Part shown: piece after piece, positions 32,926 to 42,911 of the stretch
Layout: every line of letters starts with the position of its first letter
How positions within the stretch are numbered: the first letter of the stretch is position 1
Assembly: GCA_964542475.1 (NCBI GenBank)
Contig: CAZIUL010000002.1
Coordinates: 62,001-126,000, forward strand
DNA length: 64,000 bases
Source: CAZIUL01 sp964542475
GTDB lineage: Bacteria > Planctomycetota > B15-G4 > CAYZWU01
Direction of reading: 5' to 3'
Program-made: the position numbers and the translations under genes
Notes under the pieces: model-generated
Seen by the model: the letters and a program-made list of their open reading frames with translations, nothing else
Database searches by the model: none
What the model was told of the DNA's origin: nothing

Positions 32926-35595
32926 TTATTGCACGCCCGCTTTTTCAAGAACCTCCAGCACCGCTTCTTTCAAAGCTTTGTCTGCGCCGGATGGATCCCG
33001 GCCCTGACCCTGAGCCATGCCCGGCTTGCCGCCTCCTCCTCCTCCAAGCGCTTTGCCAAGGCTCTTACAAACATCACCTGCCTTGATTCCTTTTGCCTGG
33101 AACGCCTCATCAAAAGCTGCAACAATATGAACCTTCTTTCCGTCCACGGAAACCAGCAGCAAGCCCGCCTGATCTTCAGCTTTAGCCCGAATGGAGTCGG
33201 ACATTTTCCTTAGCTCTTCAACCGGAACGCCATCAACGCGGCCCGAATAGAACCTCAACCCTCCGGGTAGCACCCGGCACTGTTTGGTGATTGATTCCGC
33301 TGCCTGTGCGGCTTCCCCGGCTTGCTGTTTTAAAATTATCTTTCGTGAAGATTTCAGCTGATCCTGAAGAGCAACGATCTGTTTCGCCAGGCTGCCGTCT
33401 CCGGTCTTGAGAAGTTCGCATACCTCTTTCAAGCACGACATTTTATCGTTGACGATCGATTCCATCGCTTCACCAGTGGCTGCCTCAATCCTGCGTGTGC
33501 CCGCTGCAATCGACTCCTCGGACAAAATCATGAAAACGCCTATCTCACCCGTGAACCCTGTATGCGTTCCCCCACACAGCTCCTTGCTGCATTTATCAGC
33601 GTCTGCGTCCCCTATGGTGACAACCCTTACACTCTCTTCGTATTTCTCGCCGAACAGGGCGACAGCCCCCTCCTTTTTGGCGGCATCCATGCTCTTGACA
33701 CAGGCTGATACCCGCAAATTGGACCTGATCATTTCGTTCACCATTGCTTGCACAGCCCTGATCTCCTCCTGTTCGAGGGCTGACGGATGAAGGAAGTCAA
33801 AGCGTAGTCTTGCCTCTTCGACCAGAGACCCGGCCTGTTCGACATGCTTGCCGAGAACCTCTCTCAGCGCGAAATGCAGCAGGTGCGTGGCTGTATGGTT
33901 CCGTTGAACGGAATTTCGTATCTGAACATCGACCAACGCCTCGGCAGTGTCGCCTGCTTTGATCGTTCCTTGTTCGAGTTTACCGGTATGCAGGTAATAA
34001 TCCCCGTCCCTTGCTGTTCCCCGGTTGACAGTAAAGGTGAACGCGCCCGACCGAATAACACCAACATCACCGGTTTGGCCGCCTGCCTCAGCGTAGAACG
34101 GGGTTGTATCGAGCACCAGTGAGGCGCTCTCGCCTTCATGAATGGAGGAGAGCAGGCCGTCTTCGCCGAGTATGCGGAGAATCCGGCATTTTGAGAACAT
34201 CGTGTCGTAGCCCGCAAAAACAGTGGGTGGAGTGTCGGCTTTTACAGCTCCCAGGGGGCCGGGATCAAAAATATTGTCAGAGATATCAGATCCGCGGCGG
34301 GCGCGTACTCTCTGTGCTTCCATTTCGTTTTCGAACCCTGGCATGTCCAGGGAAAAACCGTTTTCAACCAGGATGCGTTCGGCCAAATCAACAGGGAAGC
34401 CAAAGGTGTCATACAGCAGAAACGCCGATTTCCCCGGAAGGACCTTTTTACCTTTTCCGGCCAGGTCATCCATAAAAACGGAAAGCCGGTTGCTTCCCTG
34501 CTGATATGTTTCGTGAAACCTCTGCTCCTCAAGGGCAATTTCCCTCTCGAGGCGGGTTTTCTGCTCCTTCAGCTCAGGATAGGCGTTTCCCATTATCTCC
34601 TTCACCGGCTCGATCAGTTCGCAAAGGAAAGAGCCTTCCAGGCCAAGGTTGCGTCCGTCCATAATAGCTCGTCTGAGGACTTTTCTGATGACGTACCCCT
34701 GTTTTTCGTTCGAAGGAGGCGCCCCATCAAGAATACCGAACAGGGCGGCCCTTAAATGGTCGGCGATACGCCTCATACGCACATCGTCAAGGCTGTCTTT
34801 TCCATACTCACTGCCCGACAACTCGCAGATACGCCGGATTATCGGGAAAAACAGAGAGGTATCAAAATTGGTGGAGGCTCCTTCGAGAACCCTGAGCAGC
34901 CGCTCGAAACCCATGCCGGTGTCGATGTTATTGAAAGGCAAAGGTTCGAGAACCCCCCCGTCCTTTCTGAGGAACTGAGTGAATACCAGGTTCCATATCT
35001 CTACATAACGGCCGCAATCGCATGAAGGATTGCAGCCGGCAGTGCCGCAACCGCCTTTCAGATCGATATAAATCTCGGAGCATGGACCGCATACTCCGTT
35101 CGGACCCTTGGACGGGGCTTCCGAGGGCCAAAAGTTGTCCTTCTCACCAAACCGGTATATCCGATCCGCAGGAACATTCACCTCCTTTTGCCATATCTCT
35201 GCCGACTCATCATCATTCTCATAAACGGAAACCCTGAGGTCTTTGAAGTCGAGTCCCAAAAAACCCACGAGGTACTCGATCGACCAGGCTATAGCCTCAC
35301 TCTTGAAATAGTCACCGAAAGAAAAATTGCCCAGCATCTCGAAAAAGGTGTGGTGTGACGCGGTGCGTCCAACGTTTTCGAGGTCAGGCATGCGCATGCA
35401 TTTTTGACAGGAAGCCGCTTTCCTGTAGGGCAGGTTTCCAATACCGAGAAACATCTCCTTGAACTGGTTCATTCCTGCAGAGGTAAAAAGCAGGGTGGGA
35501 TCGTTCTGCGGCAGCAGAAGATCGCTTTTGCAGATTTCGTGTCCCCTGTCCGCGAAAAAGTTCAAGAAACCGTTTCTGAGTTCATCAGGGTTCAT
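32926..35595 (-). CDS. alaS: Alanine--tRNA ligase
   Basis: An 889-residue class II synthetase of normal length. Class II core near the start (FTSAGMNQFKEMFLG; TASHHTFFEMLGNFSFGDYFK). Editing domain zinc ligands HTATHLLH and CGGTHTG; a C-terminal glycine-rich C-Ala end (GKALGGGGGGKPGMAQGQG). ATG lies 12 nt after the recA stop, so the two are likely cotranscribed. A cysteine-rich insert near 185-195 (CGTAGCNPSCDCG) is unusual in position but occurs in some AlaRS. Confidence 0.96.
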   Translation of the reverse strand: MNPDELRNGFLNFFADRGHEICKSDLLLPQNDPTLLFTSAGMNQFKEMFLGIGNLPYRKAASCQKCMRMPDLENVGRTASHHTFFEMLGNFSFGDYFKSEAIAWSIEYLVGFLGLDFKDLRVSVYENDDESAEIWQKEVNVPADRIYRFGEKDNFWPSEAPSKGPNGVCGPCSEIYIDLKGGCGTAGCNPSCDCGRYVEIWNLVFTQFLRKDGGVLEPLPFNNIDTGMGFERLLRVLEGASTNFDTSLFFPIIRRICELSGSEYGKDSLDDVRMRRIADHLRAALFGILDGAPPSNEKQGYVIRKVLRRAIMDGRNLGLEGSFLCELIEPVKEIMGNAYPELKEQKTRLEREIALEEQRFHETYQQGSNRLSVFMDDLAGKGKKVLPGKSAFLLYDTFGFPVDLAERILVENGFSLDMPGFENEMEAQRVRARRGSDISDNIFDPGPLGAVKADTPPTVFAGYDTMFSKCRILRILGEDGLLSSIHEGESASLVLDTTPFYAEAGGQTGDVGVIRSGAFTFTVNRGTARDGDYYLHTGKLEQGTIKAGDTAEALVDVQIRNSVQRNHTATHLLHFALREVLGKHVEQAGSLVEEARLRFDFLHPSALEQEEIRAVQAMVNEMIRSNLRVSACVKSMDAAKKEGAVALFGEKYEESVRVVTIGDADADKCSKELCGGTHTGFTGEIGVFMILSEESIAAGTRRIEAATGEAMESIVNDKMSCLKEVCELLKTGDGSLAKQIVALQDQLKSSRKIILKQQAGEAAQAAESITKQCRVLPGGLRFYSGRVDGVPVEELRKMSDSIRAKAEDQAGLLLVSVDGKKVHIVAAFDEAFQAKGIKAGDVCKSLGKALGGGGGGKPGMAQGQGRDPSGADKALKEAVLEVLEKAGVQ

Positions 35596-35607
35596 CTGAA
35601 CGTATTG

Positions 35608-36708
35608 CTATCCTTTCTCGGCTTTTATGCCCGTGTTTTTCTTGACCTTTCCGGATTTGCTCGCCGGTTTCGAGGCGTCTTCCGGCGCCTTCTTCCTGAG
35701 TTCCGGGGGTATATACGCGTCAAGCACCTTGGCATTCACCTCGGAGCAAATGTCCGAGTTCTCCCGGAAAAAAGCTACCACTTTTTCACGCCCCTGCCCC
35801 AGCCTGAGATCTCCATATGAAAACCATGCGCCGGATTTTGCCACAATTTTCTTTTCCACCGCAAGATCAAGCAGGTCGCCTTCGTAAGAGATGCCACGGT
35901 TGAAAAGTATGTCGAACTCAGCTTTCCTGAAAGGCGGAGCGGTCTTGTTCTTGACAACCGTGGCCCGCACCCTGTTACCGACCACCTCGTCGCCGGATTT
36001 CAGCGAACCTATGCGACGGACATCGATCCGCACGGAGGAGTAGAATTTCAACGCCCTTCCTCCGGGAGTTGTTTCGGGATTGCCGAAGAAAACCCCGATC
36101 TTTTCACGAATCTGGTTAATGAAAATCACAGCGGTCTTGGCCCTTGCTATCGCTGCTGTGAGCTTCCTGAGCGCCTGCGACATCAGCCTGGCCTGGAGCC
36201 CGACATGAGCGTCCCCCATTTCGCCTTCTATCTCGGCTCGCGGCACAAGCGCTGCGACCGAATCTATTACGACAATGTCAAGGGAGTTCGAGCGTACCAG
36301 CATTTCGGTTATCTCCAGCGCTTGTTCCCCGGTATCAGGCTGTGAAACAAGCAGGTCGTCGAGGTTCACGCCCAGCTTCTTTGCGTATGTCGGATCAAGC
36401 GCATGCTCTGCATCCACGAATGCCGCCATCCCGCCTTTTTGCTGTGCACTGCCCACCACGTGAAGGGCCAGCGTGGTTTTCCCGGACGATTCAGGCCCGT
36501 ACAGCTCGATGACGCGCCCGCGTGGTATGCCGGACCCGCCAAGGGCGAGGTCCAGGGAAATCGCACCTGTGGGAATACCGGGTATTATTTCGATCTCCTG
36601 CTTGCCGAGACGCATTATGGACCCCTTACCGAACCGTTTATCGATCTGTTCGAGCATGCCGTTTAGTACCTGCTCCCGACCTTGATCTTCTGATGATGCG
36701 TTGATCAC
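35608..36708 (-). CDS. recA: Recombinase RecA
   Basis: A 366-residue recombinase: Walker A GPESSGKTT, Walker B LDIVVIDSVAALVPRAEIEGE, L2 region FINQIREKIGVFFGNPETTPGG, and a basic tail (SKSGKVKKNTGIKAEKG). A GTG start overlaps the thpR stop and has AAAGGAG 8 nt upstream. No LexA-box was found just upstream; the gene is embedded in a pfkB-thpR-recA-alaS run. Confidence 0.97.
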   Translation of the reverse strand: MINASSEDQGREQVLNGMLEQIDKRFGKGSIMRLGKQEIEIIPGIPTGAISLDLALGGSGIPRGRVIELYGPESSGKTTLALHVVGSAQQKGGMAAFVDAEHALDPTYAKKLGVNLDDLLVSQPDTGEQALEITEMLVRSNSLDIVVIDSVAALVPRAEIEGEMGDAHVGLQARLMSQALRKLTAAIARAKTAVIFINQIREKIGVFFGNPETTPGGRALKFYSSVRIDVRRIGSLKSGDEVVGNRVRATVVKNKTAPPFRKAEFDILFNRGISYEGDLLDLAVEKKIVAKSGAWFSYGDLRLGQGREKVVAFFRENSDICSEVNAKVLDAYIPPELRKKAPEDASKPASKSGKVKKNTGIKAEKG

Positions 36709-37265
36709 TGTTCCTGCTCCTTTAATGTCACAACCGACAGAGGTGTATACTGCGCGCCTTGAGGCAGAAGCCGGCTTTTGAACAGAACCACGTTGTTTAC
36801 TGTTTGAGTTCCGAACAGCTCGTTCTCCTCATCCGGATTTAGCGACACACCATCTGCTTTGTCCTTGAAACGCGCCAGGGTGAGATGAGGCCTGAAAGCC
36901 CTTGTCTCACAATCGAATCCGATTCCGGAAAAAGCTTGTTCGCACTGCTCCTGAAGCGCACACAGTTTTCCCTCGTTCTCATGTATTCCAGCCCAACAGA
37001 CCCGCGGCCGCCCCCTGTTGGGGAAAAAACCAACGCCCGCAACCTCCAGGCGAAATGGAGTTATGTCTCTTGACGCAAATTCAATCGCCTTGGTTACAAC
37101 CGGCACCGCAGCAGGATCGATCTCGCCCAGGAATTTCAGTGTTAAATGGATGCTCCCGGGTTGGAGCCACCTGATATTTCTGCCTGATACACGGCTGCGC
37201 AACTTGATCCCAACCAGATTTTCCTTGATGGCCCGGTCGATCTCGATCGCAACAAAGGATCTCAT
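36705..37265 (-). CDS. thpR: RNA 2',3'-cyclic phosphodiesterase
   Basis: A 186-residue 2H phosphoesterase (LigT/ThpR) that opens 2',3'-cyclic phosphates on RNA ends. Both catalytic H-x-T-L motifs are present: HLTLKFLGE and HLTLARFKD. ATG 37265 (MRSFVAIEID) matches the family start and has GGGAG close upstream; a GTG at 37283 overlapping the pfkB stop is an alternative. The stop overlaps the recA start by 4 nt. Linkage to recA is common in bacteria. Confidence 0.9.
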   Translation of the reverse strand: MRSFVAIEIDRAIKENLVGIKLRSRVSGRNIRWLQPGSIHLTLKFLGEIDPAAVPVVTKAIEFASRDITPFRLEVAGVGFFPNRGRPRVCWAGIHENEGKLCALQEQCEQAFSGIGFDCETRAFRPHLTLARFKDKADGVSLNPDEENELFGTQTVNNVVLFKSRLLPQGAQYTPLSVVTLKEQEQ

Positions 37266-37279
37266 GTGTCTCCCGTTGT

Positions 37280-38182
37280 TCACAAGGAAATGAAACGCTC
37301 GAACTCCGTGAACCTCTTGTCGATTTCCTCCATGGTCAGCTTTTTGAACCGGTTCAGGGAGAAATCCTCCACGTTGAAAGAGGCCAGCAGGGTTCCGTAA
37401 ACCATCGCTTTTTTCAATGTTTCGAACGAAACGTAGTTCGTGTGTGCCAGAAATCCCATCACACCTCCGGCAAACGAGTCCCCCGCTCCAGTGGGATCCT
37501 TGACCAGCGGCACCGGATATGCCGGGATGGCAAACTCGCCGTCAGGACAGAGGAGACAGGCTCCATACTCACCCTTCTTGATGATGACGATCCTCGGCCC
37601 CATCTCCATTATCTTCTGTGCTGCAGCCACGAGGTTCTGGTTTTGCGCAATCACCCTGGCCTCTCCCTCGTTGATGATGACGCCATCCACCATCGTAAAA
37701 AGTTTCATCAGTCCATCGAGGCTGTTCTCTATCCACAGGTTCATGGTGTCGCACACCGTAAACTTCGGTTTTTCCATCTGGGACAGAACCGTCATCTGTA
37801 TCTCAGGTGCACCGTTTGCCAGAAACACGAACGGAGAGGAGCGGAATGCATCCGGAAGGTCCGGCTTGAAGTTCTCCAGCACATTGAGACGCACATCCAG
37901 GGTTTCGGCCTCGTTCATGTCGCCCACATACTTCCCTGACCAGTGGAATGTCTTTTTTCCATCAAGTTGTAGGAGCCCTGAGCAGTCGATGCTCCGGGAT
38001 GCCAGCAGGTCTATGTGCTCCTTTGGGAAATCCTCCCCAACCGCTCCTACAAGACGGACATCGGTGAAGTACGACGAGGCATAAGAAAAGTATGTGGCTG
38101 ATCCTCCCAGCACTTTTTCAACACGTCCGAAAGGCGTTTCGATGTCGTCGAATGCAACGGTTCCAACTACTAGCAATGTCAT
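37280..38182 (-). CDS. PfkB-family carbohydrate kinase
   Basis: A 300-residue ribokinase-fold kinase: GGSATYFSYA near the start (sugar-binding glycines) and the C-terminal signature DPTGAGDSFAGGVMGFLA with the catalytic Asp. The gene context (thpR-recA) does not point to a sugar. Related proteins phosphorylate adenosine, ribose or other sugars; the substrate is not assignable. Confidence 0.88.
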   Translation of the reverse strand: MTLLVVGTVAFDDIETPFGRVEKVLGGSATYFSYASSYFTDVRLVGAVGEDFPKEHIDLLASRSIDCSGLLQLDGKKTFHWSGKYVGDMNEAETLDVRLNVLENFKPDLPDAFRSSPFVFLANGAPEIQMTVLSQMEKPKFTVCDTMNLWIENSLDGLMKLFTMVDGVIINEGEARVIAQNQNLVAAAQKIMEMGPRIVIIKKGEYGACLLCPDGEFAIPAYPVPLVKDPTGAGDSFAGGVMGFLAHTNYVSFETLKKAMVYGTLLASFNVEDFSLNRFKKLTMEEIDKRFTEFERFISL

Positions 38183-38313
38183 CGATTAGTCTCCAGAAAA
38201 ACGGGATCCGCCTTCGTCATCGCCGTACAGCAAGGGCTGAAACCCGTTTTAAACCATGATTGATACTTTCCCATGAAGGTTTAACACAGTCGTTCACGAT
38301 GGTCAAGCAACGG

Positions 38314-38339
38314 ATAATGTAGGGGCGCGCCTACATTAT
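38314..38339. repeat. Inverted repeat over the stop codon of the flippase-like gene
   Basis: ATAATGTAGG and CCTACATTAT are separated by GGCGCG, and the TAA stop of the minus-strand gene lies inside the stem. It could end transcription or slow decay, but no T-run follows. Confidence 0.4.
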
Positions 38340-39613
38340 TCCCCCTCCGCTGCATCCTTCTCCTCCATCTCTTCGAGAGTGATCTCGGTCGGTTTAACGC
38401 GTTCGCTTTCCATGAGCAGAAAAGCCCCGCCGAGCAGGGAGATAAGCGCCATGTTCAGCCTGAAGACAAGAGAAAGCGCCATCGATTGGACCGGGGGTAC
38501 GCCTTCTCCCATTAGAAAAAAGAACACGAAAAGAAGCTCGCCAATCCCCCATCCGGCCGGTGTGAGCGGAAGGGACGATACAATGAAAATTATGGGGATG
38601 TACGCCATATAGGATAGCAGATTCAGAGAGATCCCGAGGCTTTGTCCTAGAATCCAGATCGATGTGATTATGGTCATGTGCACAACAAATGAAATTGCAA
38701 AACAGACCAGGATCCCCCTCTTCCTGTAGCGGAAAAGAAATATCGATTTGTCGATCTTGTGGAAGAACTCCTTGAACGGAAGATTTTTCAAAAGGACATC
38801 AATCTTGAAAAACCTCCTGAGCCTCTTCGAGAAAAACAAGAGCGCTCCGACAGCCAGGAGCACGATAAAACCGTAAATCAGCGTCGCGATCTCCCCGTAA
38901 AGCCCGAAGTTCGTTGGAATCACGATTGCCGCGATCATGGCCAGCGCTGTAATGCCGAGCCCCCTGTCCACGATCACGGTGATTATTGAGTCGGTTTTAC
39001 GCTTTTGGTTTTCCCTGGCAATGTAGTAGGCTCTCACCCAATCACCGCCGGTCTGGCCCGGAACCACATTGTTGAAGAAGATTCCGATGAAAGTGAGCTT
39101 GTAGGCCCTGGCAAGCGTTTGGGGCAGCCCCGTGGTTTTGAGGAGGATGCCCCAGCGTATCGCGGTAATGCTGATGGCCGCGAAATAAATAAGAATGGAA
39201 AGGCACCACATGTGAGGGTTTATCCTCATCAACACGGATGCAAGGCCCACACGCAGTTCGATTGTTTCGATCTCAGAAGCGGTGAATTCGTGGATTGTAC
39301 CGTTTTCCGACTCGAGAGTCGCGGATCCTACCTTGCCCCCCTCCCCTTTCATAACCGCCTGGAGAACGAATCCGGGCTGTTCATCCAAGAACGAAAAAAA
39401 CGACTCCTTGGAAAAAGTGATGCGTTGGTTTTCCATCATCATTTTTTCAGGATAGTCGATCTTACCCGTGTGAGTGCCGGCGAACTCAGTGCCCTCAGGC
39501 AGGGTTAGGTGATCTCTTACCTTCACGTTGGCAAGAATAACGAGGAGGATTGTTATTGCGAGGCCAACCTTGGCCAGAAAGAGGAGTTTTTTACGTCGCT
39601 TTTTGTTCTGCAT
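38336..39613 (-). CDS. Lysylphosphatidylglycerol synthase transmembrane (UPF0104/AglD2-like) protein
   Basis: A 425-residue membrane protein. After a first helix (LLFLAKVGLAITILLVIL), about 100 residues form a soluble, beta-rich domain, then six or more helices with the family features GIFFNNVVPGQTGGDWVRAYYI and LPLTPAGWGIGE. This domain is the flippase part of MprF and also occurs alone in glycan and lipid pathways. No lysyltransferase domain is present, so it is not a full MprF. The start is uncertain: neither ATG 39613 nor TTG 39661 has a good ribosome-binding site. Function in lipid or glycolipid handling is inferred. Confidence 0.8.
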   Translation of the reverse strand: MQNKKRRKKLLFLAKVGLAITILLVILANVKVRDHLTLPEGTEFAGTHTGKIDYPEKMMMENQRITFSKESFFSFLDEQPGFVLQAVMKGEGGKVGSATLESENGTIHEFTASEIETIELRVGLASVLMRINPHMWCLSILIYFAAISITAIRWGILLKTTGLPQTLARAYKLTFIGIFFNNVVPGQTGGDWVRAYYIARENQKRKTDSIITVIVDRGLGITALAMIAAIVIPTNFGLYGEIATLIYGFIVLLAVGALLFFSKRLRRFFKIDVLLKNLPFKEFFHKIDKSIFLFRYRKRGILVCFAISFVVHMTIITSIWILGQSLGISLNLLSYMAYIPIIFIVSSLPLTPAGWGIGELLFVFFFLMGEGVPPVQSMALSLVFRLNMALISLLGGAFLLMESERVKPTEITLEEMEEKDAAEGE

Positions 39614-39802
39614 CAGTGGTTTTGGATCATATCCATATTTTGAAATATATTTTATTAACAACGGAGGTCTTTAATTGTTACTCGCTAATGGCTAATTAGT
39701 TACCGTGTTCGGTCTTGCGGTATTGAAATTATCCGTGTCCATCCGTGGTTCTATTCCTCTGTCTGCCTCCTACTCATCCCACAGCTCCTCTTAACCTGAT
39801 GT

Positions 39803-40360
39803 TCATGGTACCTGACGCACCTTGGATACGGCCCGCTCCACGGATTCCATTTCTGTTTTAAAAGCCTCGGCCAGCATTTTTCCCACCTGTCCAGGATCGC
39901 TCACCCCCAGATCCTTCAAACATGCGGCCTCCACAGGAACATCTTCGGTCGAGATGTTGATCCCGAAGTGGATCATACACGAGACAGGCGAAGGCGCCGC
40001 AACACTGACCGAAAGCTTTTTCCCACGATGAAAAAGATCGTCTCCGCGTGCTTCAATCGCCTTACCCGTCTTCTCTTCAAGGATGTCCTTCGCCAGCCTG
40101 ATCAACAGGCGTTGCTTGAGCACGGTTCCCTCAAGGTCCGTTCCGAAGAGTTCTGCGATCAGGTGCAGCATCATGCCTGAGCGGATCTTCTGTTCGTCCA
40201 GAAGGTCTTCCATGTCAGCCACGTGCTTTTCATGGATGTTCATGGGCCCCTTGAACACTACTATGCTGTCCCCAACAATTCCAAAGCGCTTGAGGCAGAA
40301 ATGGGAAGACAGCTGGCTGCCGTCGTAAACGCATTCCTCTCCGGAGATGTGTATCTGCAT
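39803..40360 (-). CDS. DUF366-like protein
   Basis: A 185-residue soluble protein. Recognised from memory as DUF366, which is mostly archaeal: YDGSQLSSHFCLKRFGIVGDSIVVF near the start, then an acidic helical section, and LFHRGKKLSVSVAAPSPVSCMIHFGINI. No catalytic motif is known. It begins 14 nt after the stop of the lipoprotein gene, suggesting one transcript. Confidence 0.6.
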   Translation of the reverse strand: MQIHISGEECVYDGSQLSSHFCLKRFGIVGDSIVVFKGPMNIHEKHVADMEDLLDEQKIRSGMMLHLIAELFGTDLEGTVLKQRLLIRLAKDILEEKTGKAIEARGDDLFHRGKKLSVSVAAPSPVSCMIHFGINISTEDVPVEAACLKDLGVSDPGQVGKMLAEAFKTEMESVERAVSKVRQVP

Positions 40361-40374
40361 TTGAGTTCCTCTTG

Positions 40375-41457
40375 TCAGCGTATGTCTGCTCCTTTTCTTT
40401 CCTCGCCCGCGTGTTTTACCCTGTAATCATAGCACCACTTCTGCCAGAACTCCGTATCATCTTTATCGATCCCTGTCGCTTTTTTAAGGACGGCCAGAGC
40501 ATGGTAGTTCACACCGTATGATACCCCGGCATGCATGGGGCTCGTCAAGGAAGCAACCTGCGTCAGCACCTCCAGGCCGATCTCTTCGGGGCTGTCCGCA
40601 AACTCCTCGATCTTTTCGAGGATCGCAATGGAGCATTGTGGGGAGTTCCAGTAGATGTCGGCTTCCAGGAAGGCTGACACGAACATGGCTGTCGCTTCCC
40701 ATGGAAAAAGAAACAGGTTTTCGATGGCCTCCGCGCATACGATGCCGCCCGGGTCAGTCATCGATTCCATTGTTGTCAGGTAAAAGCAGTTCAGGTTCAC
40801 CCTGGCTGCGGCATCTTCAAGCGCTGTTTTTGCGGTACTGTTTTTTTCAAGAGGAGCCCAGTTTACAAAGACCATCTGGATGATCTTCCAGGCCGCATCA
40901 GCTTTGCTGAAGCTGATCTCGCCAAGCCGCCGGATGCCGGCAAGGTACTCCTCGTCGGTTTCCGCTGCTGTTTCCCGGTTGCCTTCCGATTCGACGAAGC
41001 GAGGCCTTAATGTGTTAAGAATAGCTTCGAGCTTCTCATGGCCGACGATCACGTGCGAAGGAATGTAAACATGCGCGTCGTTACCCAGTATTTTTCTCAA
41101 CGCCTTGAGTGCTGTCGCGCGCACGAGCTGTGATGGCGACCTGCGTGCGGTCTTGCACAGGATGTAAACCGCCTCAGACATGTCCAGGTCGGATTCATAT
41201 TCGTATTCGGCCAGTTTCCCGATCTCCTCCATGCAGAATCCTGCCGGATCCTCAACAGCGATGTTCTCTCCTCGCACGACCGCAAAGGGGCAGTATTCCA
41301 TGACAGGCATTTTGCTCGACCGTGACACAACAAGCCTGTTCACCGGCTCCCTGTGAACGTTTTCAAGAGCGCTTACGGATTCCCGGTATGTCGAGCAGGA
41401 TGCGAACAAAACGCAGGCCGTCAGCATGAAGAACTGTTTTGTCATCAATGAAGGCAT
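40375..41457 (-). CDS. Lipoprotein with helical-repeat character, unknown
   Basis: A 360-residue protein with a signal peptide and lipobox LFASC (Cys near 21). The rest is mostly helical with HEAT-like runs (SPSQLVRATALKALRKILG; YHALAVLKKATGIDKDDTEF). No enzyme motif is seen. Upstream of the DUF366 gene. Its ATG has only a weak ribosome-binding site. Confidence 0.65.
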   Translation of the reverse strand: MPSLMTKQFFMLTACVLFASCSTYRESVSALENVHREPVNRLVVSRSSKMPVMEYCPFAVVRGENIAVEDPAGFCMEEIGKLAEYEYESDLDMSEAVYILCKTARRSPSQLVRATALKALRKILGNDAHVYIPSHVIVGHEKLEAILNTLRPRFVESEGNRETAAETDEEYLAGIRRLGEISFSKADAAWKIIQMVFVNWAPLEKNSTAKTALEDAAARVNLNCFYLTTMESMTDPGGIVCAEAIENLFLFPWEATAMFVSAFLEADIYWNSPQCSIAILEKIEEFADSPEEIGLEVLTQVASLTSPMHAGVSYGVNYHALAVLKKATGIDKDDTEFWQKWCYDYRVKHAGEERKGADIR

Positions 41458-41676
41458 CGTTTGGACCCGGTTTTTTTAAGAGTAATTGTCAAAGTATTTG
41501 TAGGTAATTCAGCGAACACAACATAAAATCCAAAGAGAGCGACTGTCCCGTGCTGACGCGCGGGATATTCAGGTGAAGGCACCCGGTTTTCCCTGCGCCT
41601 GCGGTCCACGCCGGGATCACGGGCCTTCAGCCGGACAACACGGAAAACAAACTTCGAGAATAACTGGTTTCATATT

Positions 41677-42021
41677 ATGGCAAAGATCGAAACATTCGAA
41701 AACGCTTACCCGGGCCGTGAATACGAGATAGAAATCACCTGCCCGGAGTGGACAGCGGTTTGTCCCAAGACCGGGCAGCCCGATTTCGGTACCATCATTG
41801 TAACTTATGTCCCTGACAGATTATGCATTGAGCTCAAGTCATTCAAGCTTTATATGTTTTCCTATCGCGCCAAAGGGGTATTCCACGAAACCGTAACCAA
41901 CATGATTCTCGACGATATCGTTGACGCCTGTAAACCGTTGAGGGCCGAGGTCTTGGGCTGTTTCAATGTGCGCGGGGGCATCACCACCGAGGTTACAGCG
42001 CATTACGAAAAGGATGCGTAA
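41677..42021 (+). CDS. queF: NADPH-dependent 7-cyano-7-deazaguanine reductase
   Basis: A 114-residue short-form QueF, which reduces the nitrile preQ0 to preQ1 for queuosine tRNA modification. The catalytic Cys is in CPKTGQPDFG; the QueF motif is ELKSFKLY; the substrate His/Glu region is FHETVTNMI. Length fits the unimodular subfamily. Other queuosine genes are not in the window. The ~220-bp divergent spacer upstream has no recognisable preQ1 aptamer. Confidence 0.95.
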   Translation: MAKIETFENAYPGREYEIEITCPEWTAVCPKTGQPDFGTIIVTYVPDRLCIELKSFKLYMFSYRAKGVFHETVTNMILDDIVDACKPLRAEVLGCFNVRGGITTEVTAHYEKDA

Positions 42022-42029
42022 CCGGTTGG

Positions 42030-42782
42030 TTAGAAAAGGCCGCACCTCCTCGCGTCCTCGTATGTTTCAGGAGTTCCTATGTCGATCCACACGTCGTTCT
42101 CGGAATCGAAGGTATGCGTGTACACGGGCAGCTTCGATGATATCCACTCCACGAAATCACCGGTCGTATCCGCCTTGAGGTTCCGTTTGGCCAGTTCAGA
42201 AACGTAATCCCGGATCATGCGGACGGCTTCCTTCGAATAGAAATATATTCCGATTGCCACCTCGGTGCTGAACGGGTTTTCCGGTTTTTCCACGAAAGAG
42301 GTGATCCTTCCGTTGCTGTCCGTGGTTGGAATCCCCATTTTCCTGGCCTCGTCATTGCTTTTCACATCGTAACACGCAATGAGGTTCTTTTTATCATTGA
42401 ACCGGGCGTAAATGAGTTTGATATCGAAGGTGAAGAGGTTGTCCGCGTTCACAATAAGAAGATCGTCATCGATCTTCTCCGTTTGGATCGCGAAGTCCAC
42501 ATCTCCGATGGAGCCGAGACGGTCATCGTTGGAAAGCGTTCCGTCGTTCAGCACCTTTATCGGGACAGGCAGGTCATACGCGTCATTGCGCCACTTTTCG
42601 AAATGGGAGCAGAACTTGTCGTTCGTAACTATGTACATCTCATCCAAAGGCAGGCAGGCTATCCTGTCGACCACGTGGGAAAGAATGCTCTTCCCCCCCA
42701 CCTCGAGAAGGTGTTTCGGGCAGTCCTTTGTCAAGGGGTAAAGACGGGTTGCATATCCGGCACAGAGAAGAATCGCTTTCAT
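42030..42782 (-). CDS. Nucleotidyltransferase (sugar-1-phosphate type)
   Basis: A 250-residue nucleotidyltransferase: KAILLCAGYATRLYPLTKDCPKHLLEV at the start (G-x-x-T-R-L motif, lysine), VNADNLFTFD for the metal-binding Asp, and VEKPENPFS. Such enzymes activate sugar-1-phosphates with NTP for glycan synthesis; substrate unknown. ATG 42782 with GGGAG 9 nt upstream was chosen. Convergent with queF. Confidence 0.9.
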   Translation of the reverse strand: MKAILLCAGYATRLYPLTKDCPKHLLEVGGKSILSHVVDRIACLPLDEMYIVTNDKFCSHFEKWRNDAYDLPVPIKVLNDGTLSNDDRLGSIGDVDFAIQTEKIDDDLLIVNADNLFTFDIKLIYARFNDKKNLIACYDVKSNDEARKMGIPTTDSNGRITSFVEKPENPFSTEVAIGIYFYSKEAVRMIRDYVSELAKRNLKADTTGDFVEWISSKLPVYTHTFDSENDVWIDIGTPETYEDARRCGLF

Positions 42783-42911
42783 GAACACAATCTCCCACAA
42801 GAAAAAGCGGAAATCACGATGCTGATTGAATAATACACATAGCACCGCATGAAATCAAAGGCGATTGTGTTTCCGGGTGTTTCTGTGCAAAAGGCTCGCC
42901 TCCTGTCCGCC

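Noticed and set aside
41458..41676. A preQ1 riboswitch ahead of queF
   Set aside because: A short GC-rich hairpin exists, but none of the class I aptamer core is visible; other classes could not be judged by eye.
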